Below are positions 46,354 to 53,502 of a stretch of DNA of 64,000 nucleotides, piece by piece. The stretch spans positions 11,086 to 75,085 of the forward strand of contig DKEG01000060.1 in NCBI GenBank assembly GCA_002452095.1, given 5' to 3'. The first letter of the stretch is position 1, and the number at the start of each line of letters is the position of its first letter. Below the pieces are notes generated by a model that ran no database searches, had not been told where the DNA came from, and saw only the letters and a list, made by a program, of their open reading frames with translations. Both the position numbers and the translations under genes were made by a program. The stretch is from Bacteroidales bacterium UBA6828 (lineage in GTDB: Bacteria; Bacteroidota; Bacteroidia; Bacteroidales; Paludibacteraceae).

Positions 46354-46583
46354 GAAAGAACTAAAAAGGACTACAAGCGTGCGGTCTGCTTTCTACTACA
46401 TACATATTCTATAGCGTTTGCTATTTGTTGGTAACATGCCTTGAAACCTGAGAAATTTCAACGAATGATAATAGTTGCAACAAATATCGGACGCCTGTGC
46501 GTTAGCATAGGTGTTTCTTATTTGTATATTATCAGGTTATCTCAGGACCTCAAGGCATAGATAGGAAATATCTATGCTTTTTT
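46354..46583 (+). ncRNA. Structured non-coding RNA, copy 2, with own promoter and terminator
   Basis: The layout of copy 1 recurs with other sequences. Small hairpin: ATAGC/GCTAT (46411-46424). Outer stem: 46436-46444 with 46550-46558. Second: CCTGAGA (46447-46453) with TCTCAGG (46540-46546). Third: TGATAATA (46466-46473) with 46527-46534. Fourth: CAAATA (46481-46486) with 46519-46524. Apex: GCCTGTGC with GCATAGGT around GTTA (46493-46512). A local hairpin TTGAAA/TTTCAA (46441-46461) puts CCTGAGA in its loop, where it can pair with TCTCAGG, the same switch or pseudoknot as in copy 1. The terminator GCATAGATA/TATCTATGC with six T (46555-46583) ends it. No start codon lies in the 5' part. A 6S-like RNA is one possibility; I cannot confirm a family. 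Confidence 0.75.
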
Positions 46584-46725
46584 GTGTGTACCTGTTTCCG
46601 TGGCACAAAGCCAACCAAGGCTATCCTCCTGATATCCTCCTGTGTTTACCACGTAGTCAATTCCAATATCCTACCTGTACAAGCACGCTATATATACCAC
46701 AATATGCAAAAGGACTAAAAAGGAC
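46584..46725. other. Short intergenic stretch with an 11-bp repeat
   Basis: No gene is seen between the RNA terminator and the channel promoter. TATCCTCCTGA is followed by TATCCTCCTGT at 46622-46643, another 11-bp tandem pair. Confidence 0.7.
46622..46643. repeat. Two 11-bp tandem units, TATCCTCCTG core
   Basis: TATCCTCCTGA and TATCCTCCTGT differ only in the last base and are directly adjacent. Confidence 0.8.
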
Positions 46726-46757
46726 TTTGCACACCTTAGATTAAACCTTTACCTTTG
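46726..46757 (+). promoter_or_regulatory. Promoter of the first channel gene
   Basis: TTTG (46726-46729), 20 bases, TACCTTTG (46750-46757). This places the start near 46763 and fixes the ATG at 46773 as the true start, with a leader of about 10 bases. Confidence 0.8.
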
Positions 46758-46772
46758 CACTTGGAACTGCAA

Positions 46773-48491
46773 ATGGAAAACAAACACAACATACAGCAAG
46801 CAGTCAGCCGCTTCAAGTACAATCTGGGGCGTGTCTTCGATGACAATCTGCGCACCAAGCAATGGCAAAACATGGTGGACTATGCCATCATCGGCTTGAT
46901 TTTGCTCTCCACGCTGGAGGTTTTTCTCTCCACATACGACAACATCGTCGCGCGTTTCGGCACGTGGCTGCGGGTCATCGACTATTTCACCACCATCATT
47001 TTCACTATCGAAGTAACACTGCGTATCTGGGCGGCAGACGAGATTTCACCCAAGTACAAAGGCTTTTGGGGGCGTATCCGCTACTGCTGCTCGTTCTACG
47101 GGCTGATCGATATTCTGTCCACCTACCCTTTTTACCTGCATTTCTTCCTGCCCGTGCCTTATGTGGCTCTCAAGGCTCTGCGTATCGCCCGCCTGCTGCG
47201 TATCTTCCGCTACGTAAAAGCATTCAATATCCTGAGCCGCGCCCTGCGCTCGAAGAAAAACGAGATGGTGGTTTCGCTTGAGTTCTTGTGCATCATCACC
47301 GTCATTCTGTCGTTTATCCTTTTCTTCGTGGAGCATGAGGCGCAGCCCGATGTCTATGCCAACGGCTGGACGTCCGTACTATGGGCTTTTGCACAATACA
47401 TCGGTGACCCGGGCAACTTTGCCGACACACCGCCTATCACGGTCTGCGGACGTATCATCGCCTGTATCATCGGTATTCTGGGTATTGCCATCTTTGCCGT
47501 GCCTGCAGGATTGGTGGCATCCGCATTCTCGGAGGTAATGGAGAAAGATGAGAAAAAGGAAAAGGTCGCCGCTTGGGCTGACACGCTGCACTTTGCTTTT
47601 GAGCGCACTATGGACCGCCTCACGGGTTTTCAGGTGGTTCCCCGATACGCCACAATAGTGGAGATACAGGCGCGGCTGGGGCTCAAAGAAGACGAGATAC
47701 TGGATGCCGTATCCGCTTCCGACGATTTCCGCCTCATCAACCTCTCCGCCACGCGCCCCACCGAGGAGCACCCCGAAGACCAACTGGCAGTGGAGCATTT
47801 TGCTATCAACACCTGCTACGGGCAGTGTATCAACCGAGGTTCGCGCATTACCATTTTCTCGCCGAGCGACATTGCAGACCCTATGGTGGGCTGGTGGGCG
47901 TACTATCTTGCCAAGATAGGCGGTTTCAACTTCGTCAGCCGCGAGTTGGGCGCATCGCGTCCATACCGCTCGTTCTTTACCTATAATCCCGACACCGCCG
48001 ATGCAGCGCAAAACGCCTGTATGGCAGACCTCAACCGGTTGGCAGACAGCGAAGACAAATGGGTGGTCTCTATCCTGGCTGCCAGCGGTGCCTTGGAACC
48101 GAACTATCCTACACAGTTTCACTTCTCGTATGGCGGCAAGAAGGGCGACGAGACATACTCCGCCCCCTGCATTACCCTTCACGATGTGCCTGTGTTCGAC
48201 ACTTTCTATACCGCAGTTACCGCTATGCTGGAGCCATACCACCTGCAAGCCGACCGCCAGCGGTACCACAACAACGCCTCGCCTGCCTATTTCGCCCGCC
48301 ATCTGGCACATCGCCCCAATGCGTTTGTACTGCGGGTGGCATGGAGTGTTATGGCGTGGGACAACCGAGGCATACAGATAGCGCAAGCATTGGCAACGCT
48401 GCTCAACCAATATATCGAGCACCGCGACACACCTGCCGACCCCGAACTGAAGACCAAGAACATCGGCTATGCCGACTATACCCGCCGATAG
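46773..48491 (+). CDS. Six-helix voltage-gated-like ion channel with a large C-terminal domain
   Basis: The 572-residue protein (start ATG 46773, chosen because the promoter's -7 box ends at 46757) has six membrane helices over about residues 25-255. The fourth is charged like a voltage sensor: LKALRIARLLRIFRYVKAF. Between helices five and six the pore loop reads WAFAQYIGDPGNFAD in place of the usual TVGYGD potassium filter, so selectivity is uncertain. Helix six ends FAVPAGLVASAFSEV. The last ~290 residues form a soluble domain I do not recognise (NTCYGQCINRGSRITIF; FSYGGKKGDETYS), larger than known regulator domains of prokaryotic channels. Small genes follow on the same strand. Confidence 0.85.
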   Translation: MENKHNIQQAVSRFKYNLGRVFDDNLRTKQWQNMVDYAIIGLILLSTLEVFLSTYDNIVARFGTWLRVIDYFTTIIFTIEVTLRIWAADEISPKYKGFWGRIRYCCSFYGLIDILSTYPFYLHFFLPVPYVALKALRIARLLRIFRYVKAFNILSRALRSKKNEMVVSLEFLCIITVILSFILFFVEHEAQPDVYANGWTSVLWAFAQYIGDPGNFADTPPITVCGRIIACIIGILGIAIFAVPAGLVASAFSEVMEKDEKKEKVAAWADTLHFAFERTMDRLTGFQVVPRYATIVEIQARLGLKEDEILDAVSASDDFRLINLSATRPTEEHPEDQLAVEHFAINTCYGQCINRGSRITIFSPSDIADPMVGWWAYYLAKIGGFNFVSRELGASRPYRSFFTYNPDTADAAQNACMADLNRLADSEDKWVVSILAASGALEPNYPTQFHFSYGGKKGDETYSAPCITLHDVPVFDTFYTAVTAMLEPYHLQADRQRYHNNASPAYFARHLAHRPNAFVLRVAWSVMAWDNRGIQIAQALATLLNQYIEHRDTPADPELKTKNIGYADYTRR

Positions 48492-48546
48492 GAGTAACCC
48501 GAAAAGCCTGCAAGTGAGTAGGGAAAACAAACTAATTGTACATACC

Positions 48547-48795
48547 ATGAGTTTAGAGTATTACAAAAAACAGATGGTGGACCTCCGCGCCCGCCTCGCC
48601 AAAGAGAAAGAAGCCAAGAAACGTGACAATGAGCGTTATGCTGATTTGGTAAAAAGCGCATCTACAACGGACAGTAAGGCCTATTATCGCCGGCAGAAGA
48701 TTGACCATGCCGCCTCGCACGACCGTGCTATCGAGAGCATCAAACGGCAGATAGAATCCTGCAAGGACAGCATCGCCCGCGAGCGCAAGAGATAA
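48547..48795 (+). CDS. Small coiled-coil protein
   Basis: This 82-residue, strongly charged protein (start ATG 48547; an upstream in-frame extension overlaps the channel gene and is discarded) is predicted helical throughout, with Lys/Glu/Arg heptads such as LRARLAKEKEAKKRDNERYA. It has no Cys, membrane helix or known motif. It lies 55 bases after the channel and 19 before the next small gene, so it is co-transcribed. Function unknown. Confidence 0.65.
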   Translation: MSLEYYKKQMVDLRARLAKEKEAKKRDNERYADLVKSASTTDSKAYYRRQKIDHAASHDRAIESIKRQIESCKDSIARERKR

Positions 48796-48814
48796 CCCGC
48801 CAACGCACACCATA

Positions 48815-48979
48815 ATGAAAGGACTTAGTTTTTCATGGAAACGTGCCGTAGGCATATCGGGATTGAAAACCAAAGTAGCCCGTGCCACCGGTATCCCCAC
48901 CACCCGCCAAGGGCTGGAGCGCAAAGTCGGGCAAGCCGTACTGAGAACCCTCACCGGAGGACGCAAGAAATCAAAATAA
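48815..48979 (+). CDS. Small basic protein, 54 residues
   Basis: An ATG at 48815 opens a 54-residue protein rich in Lys and Arg: it begins MKGLSFSWKRAVGISGLKTK and ends GGRKKSK. The middle (TGIPTTRQGLERKVG) resembles short basic proteins I have seen beside similar loci in this phylum, but I cannot name the family. It may bind nucleic acid. Spacing to both neighbours (19 and 22 bases) supports it as a real gene. Confidence 0.6.
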   Translation: MKGLSFSWKRAVGISGLKTKVARATGIPTTRQGLERKVGQAVLRTLTGGRKKSK

Positions 48980-49001
48980 TCACATAAAAACCAAACAGTT
49001 T

Positions 49002-49907
49002 ATGCCAAGCAAAGTAAGAGTTTACGGTAAGGCTCAAAACCGTACAGCATTAGGTATCGTGCATGCCTATATGATTATGTATCCGCACGCCACTTTCGAA
49101 GACCTGCAGAAGGCGTTCCCCGACTCGCTCACCCATCATCCGCACCTGTTTATCACGCCGGAGATGATTCAGAACGACCCCAACTATGTCAACTGGTGTT
49201 TCGCCGAGAAAGACGAACTGATCACCACTGCCGACAAGGTCAAGTTAGCCCTCATCAAAGTGTGGACGAAGCCGGAGTACGACCGTCTAGTGGAACACGC
49301 CAAGCAGTACGACATCGAGGTGGCGGAGTTTGAAAAAGGCGTCAAGGGGCAGAAAGGCGGTTTCCTTCTCGAGTACCTCAACGGCTATATCCCGCCCGTA
49401 CCGCAACAGCCCAAGAAAAGTGTTCCCGCATGGCTGTGGGCGGTTATCGGACTGCTGATTGTGGCTATCATCGGATTGATTATGTGGCTCTCGCTCGGCA
49501 AGAAGCAGGTAGTTGAGGTGGAGAAAGTGGTCGTTGTGCACGATACCCTCTATATTCAGCAACTGCACGAGATAGAGCGCAATTTCAATGCTGCCGAGTT
49601 CGCACAAGGCAAAGCCGAACTGAGCGAGGATGCCAAGTTTGTCCTCCACGACCTTGCCAAACTGATGCAGGAGAACCCCAAACTCAAATTAGAGATCGAG
49701 GGGCATACCTCCGCTGAAGGCGATGCTGCGGTCAACCAACAACTCTCCGAGACACGCGCACAGGCTGCCGTGACTTTCTTGGTTGAGCGCGAGGGCATCG
49801 ACGCTTCCCGCCTTACTGCCATCGGACGCGGCTCCGCCGAACCTAAGAACGCAGACGACCCGTATGCGCCCGAGAACCGCCGCACCGAGTTCGTAATCGT
49901 AGAATAA
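49002..49907 (+). CDS. Inner-membrane protein with cytoplasmic N-domain and periplasmic OmpA-like domain
   Basis: The 301 residues divide into a cytoplasmic N-terminal domain (about 1-140, with QNRTALGIVHAYMIMYPHAT, mostly helical, no known name), one membrane helix (about 143-168, WLWAVIGLLIVAIIGLIMWL) and a C-terminal OmpA/MotB-like domain (about 190-301) with LSEDAKFVLHDLAKLMQ, IEGHTSAEGDAAVNQQLSE and GRGSAEPKNADDPYAP. Such domains bind peptidoglycan. The topology resembles MotB and fits a stator or anchor rather than an outer-membrane protein. It lies within the small-gene cluster, 22 bases after the basic protein. Confidence 0.85.
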   Translation: MPSKVRVYGKAQNRTALGIVHAYMIMYPHATFEDLQKAFPDSLTHHPHLFITPEMIQNDPNYVNWCFAEKDELITTADKVKLALIKVWTKPEYDRLVEHAKQYDIEVAEFEKGVKGQKGGFLLEYLNGYIPPVPQQPKKSVPAWLWAVIGLLIVAIIGLIMWLSLGKKQVVEVEKVVVVHDTLYIQQLHEIERNFNAAEFAQGKAELSEDAKFVLHDLAKLMQENPKLKLEIEGHTSAEGDAAVNQQLSETRAQAAVTFLVEREGIDASRLTAIGRGSAEPKNADDPYAPENRRTEFVIVE

Positions 49908-49931
49908 TATAACCCTCTAAATCAAATCATT

Positions 49932-50090
49932 ATGGGATTTTTCACAAAAGGCAAGAACTCCGGTCTATTGGATGACCGCCGCAAAGATGTCAAGACGCTG
50001 AAGAAAGTGGTAAAGATTGCCACACTGGGTATCGTGGACACCACGGGCAAGAAAAAGAACTCTTCCATTCTCAGCAAGAAAAGCAAATAA
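49932..50090 (+). CDS. Small basic protein, 52 residues
   Basis: ATG at 49932 gives MGFFTKGKNSGLLDDRRKDV and a Lys-rich end (ILSKKSK). The 52 residues contain no Cys and one short hydrophobic patch (VKIATLGIV). It follows the OmpA-like gene by 24 bases. The sequence is too short to name. Confidence 0.6.
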   Translation: MGFFTKGKNSGLLDDRRKDVKTLKKVVKIATLGIVDTTGKKKNSSILSKKSK

Positions 50091-50158
50091 AACAATATAG
50101 GAGGCTGGTCGAAAATCCTGCAACAGAGTAGACAACAATTAACTAAACAACCATTATT

Positions 50159-50464
50159 ATGGCAGAAATCAAAATGACAGGCAACAAGCGTGTAGGCACG
50201 CTGTGCAAAGAGTTCAAAGAGGCTTTTGGTAGCACTCTTCGTGTTTACAACGGCGCAAAGTTCGCAGACGAGAACGCCACGCTGGCTTCTATCCGCAAGG
50301 GCGATGCCAAGGGCGGCGAACTGGCTGTACGCGGCAACATGCAGGTCGGCAATTTCGAGAACAAAGTCAAAGAGTTGTATGGTATCACCGTACAGGTGGC
50401 TAATGCCGACAACACCAAACTTGCCGACAACAGCATCACCATCGCTGCTGCCGGCAGAGAGTGA
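50159..50464 (+). CDS. Small conserved-type protein, paralogue of the gene at 54846
   Basis: The 101-residue protein begins MAEIKMTGNKRVGTLCKEFK and has the pattern CKEFKEAFGSTLRVYNGAKF, matched by CKSFKDTFGCTLAIYKGAQL in the 54846 gene; both then have an ADxxxTL motif and end in a beta region (VQVANADNTKLADNS). I have seen such small proteins in other Bacteroidota annotated as viral A-type inclusion proteins, without a known role. No signal peptide. Mixed alpha/beta fold expected. A UUCG-capped hairpin follows. Confidence 0.75.
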   Translation: MAEIKMTGNKRVGTLCKEFKEAFGSTLRVYNGAKFADENATLASIRKGDAKGGELAVRGNMQVGNFENKVKELYGITVQVANADNTKLADNSITIAAAGRE

Positions 50465-50476
50465 TTGCCTCCACAT

Positions 50477-50510
50477 CGTGCAAGCAGGACTTCGGTTCTG
50501 CTTGCGCACG
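50477..50510 (+). terminator. Hairpin with cUUCGg tetraloop
   Basis: CGTGCAAGCAGGAC pairs with GTTCTGCTTGCGCACG around TTCG (50491-50494), with a small bulge. A poor T-tract follows, so it may act as an attenuator or an mRNA 3' end. Confidence 0.55.
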
Positions 50511-50535
50511 GTGTGCTGCCTTTGTTCTGCCAAAC

Positions 50536-50557
50536 AGCAAGGGATAAGCAAGGGATA
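50536..50557. repeat. Two 11-bp tandem units, AGCAAGGGATA
   Basis: Two perfect copies of AGCAAGGGATA adjoin each other in the leader of the GIY-YIG gene. Confidence 0.85.
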
Positions 50558-50579
50558 AAATAGTTATCGTTTCTTATTA

Positions 50580-50594
50580 GGGCAATTATTGCCC
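50580..50594. promoter_or_regulatory. Perfect palindrome upstream of the GIY-YIG gene
   Basis: GGGCAAT and ATTGCCC flank a single base, 22 bases before the ATG. A repressor site is possible. Confidence 0.35.
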
Positions 50595-50615
50595 ATCACA
50601 AAAAATAACAAAATT

Positions 50616-51350
50616 ATGATAGACAATTTCACAAACGATGTTATCCAACAAATGGAATTGGATAGCGACCACAAGTATTATGTGTATGGGTTACTCAACC
50701 CGTTCAACTACCAGCCTTTCTACGTAGGTAAAGGCACCGGCAACCGAGTTTTCCAACATGCGAAAAATGCCTTGACCGCAGGTAAAGATGATGATGACAT
50801 ATCGTTAAAGATTGCCACCATACAAGATATTATGAACCATGGCAAAGAGGTTATTTGTGTCATTTACCATTGGGGACTGACTGAAAACGAGGCATTTGCC
50901 GTGGAATCCACACTGATAGATTGTTTTCCTAATCTCACCAACGAGCAATCGGGACACGACAATGACCACGGACTCATCACTGCCGAAGACTTGCAAAACC
51001 GCTTAAGTCTTGCTGAGTATGATGAACCCAAAGAGGATTATGTTATCATCAAAACATCCAATAAAGCTATGGAAGAACACGGCAATCTGTACGATGCTAC
51101 TCGCGGCTGTTGGAAAGCAACTTTGGAGAAAGCACAACGCTATAAATATGTCCTTGCAGTAATACAAGGTGTTGTCCGTGAGGTATATGACGTATCGGAG
51201 TGGCACACCTCTGCCGCAGAAACACCCCGCATTGAGTTCACGGGAGTTGAAAGCACCAACCCCGATATGCGCCAATTAGTGGGCAAGCGTCTCCCCGCCA
51301 AGTATATGCAAAAAGGAGCCGCCAACCCCTTTATGTACAAAAAGAAATAA
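50616..51350 (+). CDS. GIY-YIG nuclease-like protein with a shared C-terminal domain
   Basis: From the ATG at 50616 (preferred over a TTG at 50589) come 244 residues. The N-terminal ~100 form a GIY-YIG domain of the LEM-3-like type: YYVYGLLNP then FYVGKGTGNRVFQH, with a later Glu in ENEAFAVESTLI that could be the metal ligand. A linker leads to ~105 residues (KEDYVIIKTSNKAMEEHGNL, ATRGCWKATLEKA, YVLAVIQGVVREVYDVSEWH) almost identical to the C-terminus of the next gene. The nuclease would cut DNA or RNA; the shared domain may recognise the same target or modification. Confidence 0.85.
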   Translation: MIDNFTNDVIQQMELDSDHKYYVYGLLNPFNYQPFYVGKGTGNRVFQHAKNALTAGKDDDDISLKIATIQDIMNHGKEVICVIYHWGLTENEAFAVESTLIDCFPNLTNEQSGHDNDHGLITAEDLQNRLSLAEYDEPKEDYVIIKTSNKAMEEHGNLYDATRGCWKATLEKAQRYKYVLAVIQGVVREVYDVSEWHTSAAETPRIEFTGVESTNPDMRQLVGKRLPAKYMQKGAANPFMYKKK

Positions 51351-51378
51351 TGGTCTAACTATTTAATGACTTAAAATT

Positions 51379-52725
51379 ATGGATTTTACAATAAATGGTT
51401 TGGTGTATCGTACTATCGAAGACAAAAACAACGAAGTCATTCTCTTAAAAACAGAGGGATTAAAACGTCCTGTGCGCAATATCCCTGCAGAGGTGGAATA
51501 CAATGGTAAGAAATACAAAGTTACTAAAATTTCAGGAGATTCTAGTTTCCTATCGTATGAGGATAGTACTTACAAAACACAATATAAAGGTGCTTTTCAA
51601 GGGGACACCACACTCTCTAATATCTCTTTGCCAGAAACTATAGTTAAAATAACAAGTAAAGCATGGGATTCTGGTGCTTTCTATGAATGTAGCAATCTAA
51701 AGGAGATTAACTTTCCTGATTCATTACAAGAAATCGGTTCACATGCTTTTCAAAAATGTACCGCAATTGAACAACTTTATTTTGGAGATGGTTTAGAGAT
51801 TATAAGACAATTTGCCTTTTGTGGTTGTTCTGCTCTTAAGACAATCGACTTCGGAGACAAAATAAAAGAAATAGGTCAGGATGCCTTTGATGGTTGTTCC
51901 GCATTGCAGAATGTATCCTTTCCTGAATCTTTAGTTCGAATTGGTTATGGTGCCTTTAATGGATGTATCTCTATGACCGATGTGAACATACCCGCCTCTG
52001 TAAAAGAGATAGGGGAAAAAGCATTTGCTGATAGCGGAGTAAAGGTTGTGAATATCTATAGTGAAAACGTCAATATCGCTTCAGACGCATTCCCAAGCGA
52101 TGCCCAAATCAACTTCTTGGACGCGAATTCATTCCCGAAACGGAAACGCAAAGCCCGTGCCGCTAAAACAATAGACGCACCAAAGCCTGCTCCTGCTCCC
52201 CAAAAAGAAGAACCCAAAACAAATTCTGCTTCCAAACAAGAGATTGAAGAAAAGCCATCAATGTTTCAACGACTGTTTCAACGTTTCGGATGTTCTCATA
52301 AAAAAGAAGAGGAGAAATCTATCCCCGAAACACCTAAAGCAGAAGACTTGAAAGCAGAAGAAACAATACCAAATACGCAAGATGCATCAGAGTACACAGA
52401 ACCAAAGGAGGATTATATCATCATCAAGACCTCACTAAAAGCCATCGAAGAAAAGGGCAATCTGTATGACGCTACTCGTGGTTGCTGGAAAGCAACGTTG
52501 GAGAAAGCCCAAAACTACAAGTATGTCCTTGCTGTGATACAAGGTATTGTCCGTGAAGTGTATGACGTATCGGAATGGCACACCTCCGCCGCTGAAGCAC
52601 CACGTATCGAGTTCACCGGCAAGCCTACCACTAATGCAAATATGCGCCGTTTGGTAGGCAAGCATCTCCCCGCAGCATACACACAGAAAGGAGCCGCTAA
52701 CCCGTTTATGTACAAGAAAGCATAA
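51379..52725 (+). CDS. BspA-type leucine-rich-repeat protein with the shared C-terminal domain
   Basis: The 448-residue protein lacks a signal peptide. After a beta start (about 1-50) it has about six 23-residue leucine-rich repeats of the BspA/LRR_5 kind, for example SLQEIGSHAFQKCTAIEQLY and KIKEIGQDAFDGCSALQNVS. A low-complexity Lys/Pro/Ala/Glu linker (about 255-335) joins the C-terminal ~105-residue domain (KEDYIIIKTSLKAIEEKGNL) that also closes the preceding GIY-YIG protein, with most residues identical. Unlike most BspA proteins it looks cytoplasmic. It starts 28 bases after the GIY-YIG gene. Confidence 0.85.
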   Translation: MDFTINGLVYRTIEDKNNEVILLKTEGLKRPVRNIPAEVEYNGKKYKVTKISGDSSFLSYEDSTYKTQYKGAFQGDTTLSNISLPETIVKITSKAWDSGAFYECSNLKEINFPDSLQEIGSHAFQKCTAIEQLYFGDGLEIIRQFAFCGCSALKTIDFGDKIKEIGQDAFDGCSALQNVSFPESLVRIGYGAFNGCISMTDVNIPASVKEIGEKAFADSGVKVVNIYSENVNIASDAFPSDAQINFLDANSFPKRKRKARAAKTIDAPKPAPAPQKEEPKTNSASKQEIEEKPSMFQRLFQRFGCSHKKEEEKSIPETPKAEDLKAEETIPNTQDASEYTEPKEDYIIIKTSLKAIEEKGNLYDATRGCWKATLEKAQNYKYVLAVIQGIVREVYDVSEWHTSAAEAPRIEFTGKPTTNANMRRLVGKHLPAAYTQKGAANPFMYKKA

Positions 52726-52743
52726 TTATTAACAAAAACAATT

Positions 52744-52917
52744 ATGGAAAACGTATCAAATTGGATTCTATTTGGAATACTAATTTTCTTAGGTATTTTA
52801 GAGTGGATTTTTATAAAAATAGACAAGCGAACAGGAATAGGTCGTACGGTAAAATGGATATTCAATATTGTCACAATAATTATTTTCATTGCTCTAATCA
52901 TAATTTGGTTAATATAG
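52744..52917 (+). CDS. Small two-helix membrane protein, 57 residues
   Basis: ATG 52744 gives 57 residues with two hydrophobic helices, MENVSNWILFGILIFLGILE and IVTIIIFIALIIIWLI, joined by the basic segment KIDKRTGIGRTVKW. Such small helical hairpin proteins are often holin-like or regulators; none is named here. It lies 18 bases after the leucine-rich-repeat gene. Confidence 0.65.
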   Translation: MENVSNWILFGILIFLGILEWIFIKIDKRTGIGRTVKWIFNIVTIIIFIALIIIWLI

Positions 52918-52933
52918 AATATTCCATCACAAG

Positions 52934-52959
52934 GCAAGCAGGATTGGTTTCCTGCTTGC
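52934..52959 (+). terminator. Hairpin between the small membrane gene and the next gene
   Basis: GCAAGCAGGA (52934-52943) pairs perfectly with TCCTGCTTGC (52950-52959) around a six-base loop. Its stem sequence resembles the hairpin at 50477-50510 (shared GCAAGCAG). A weak T-rich end follows. Confidence 0.55.
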
Positions 52960-52992
52960 TTACAAATATGTTTCATCTAAATAATAATAACT

Positions 52993-53487
52993 ATGCTTAA
53001 TCTGGAATATGATAATATCTTTCGTTGGAAAAGATATCCGAACTCCACAATTATTGTGAACAACGACACAAATTGTGATTTTGCTCACGAACTACAATCT
53101 TTGCTGCAAAAGGAGAGTAAACCCATTGCTCTCATTGATGCCCAAACACTCTATGCACGCAATGAATTGAAAGATAAATTAGTCTCATTGCAAGAGGGTT
53201 TTCTCATTATTGACCATCTTACAGAAGTACCCGATACTGCCGAACAAGAGGGAATACAAAACATACTCTATTGTGTGTTAAAAGGCGATTGGAGAAATGC
53301 AACGAATATGAATATATGTTTCGGTTCAGAATGGGAAGACCACCTTGCCCAAACGCCATTGCAGGTATATGCCATTATAACCAACGGCGTTACTAAAAAC
53401 AGAGCCATTCCTATGGGGGCATGCTCTTGGCTCGCTTATGGAGATAACCCCGATACACAAATCCGCCGTATAGATAAGCCCTTATAA
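52993..53487 (+). CDS. Unknown protein, possibly a degenerate P-loop-like domain
   Basis: A 164-residue protein without signal peptide or membrane helix. It alternates short strands and helices in a Rossmann-like order: STIIVNNDTNCDFAHELQSL, then IALIDAQTL, then GFLIIDHLTEVPDTAEQ, a Walker-B-like strand, and YAIITNG. No GxxxxGKT is present, so it could be a degenerate ATPase. I do not recognise it. The gene has A+T-rich base use like its upstream neighbours and is 15 bases before the lipoprotein gene. Confidence 0.65.
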   Translation: MLNLEYDNIFRWKRYPNSTIIVNNDTNCDFAHELQSLLQKESKPIALIDAQTLYARNELKDKLVSLQEGFLIIDHLTEVPDTAEQEGIQNILYCVLKGDWRNATNMNICFGSEWEDHLAQTPLQVYAIITNGVTKNRAIPMGACSWLAYGDNPDTQIRRIDKPL

Positions 53488-53502
53488 AAATCACCTATAA
53501 CA

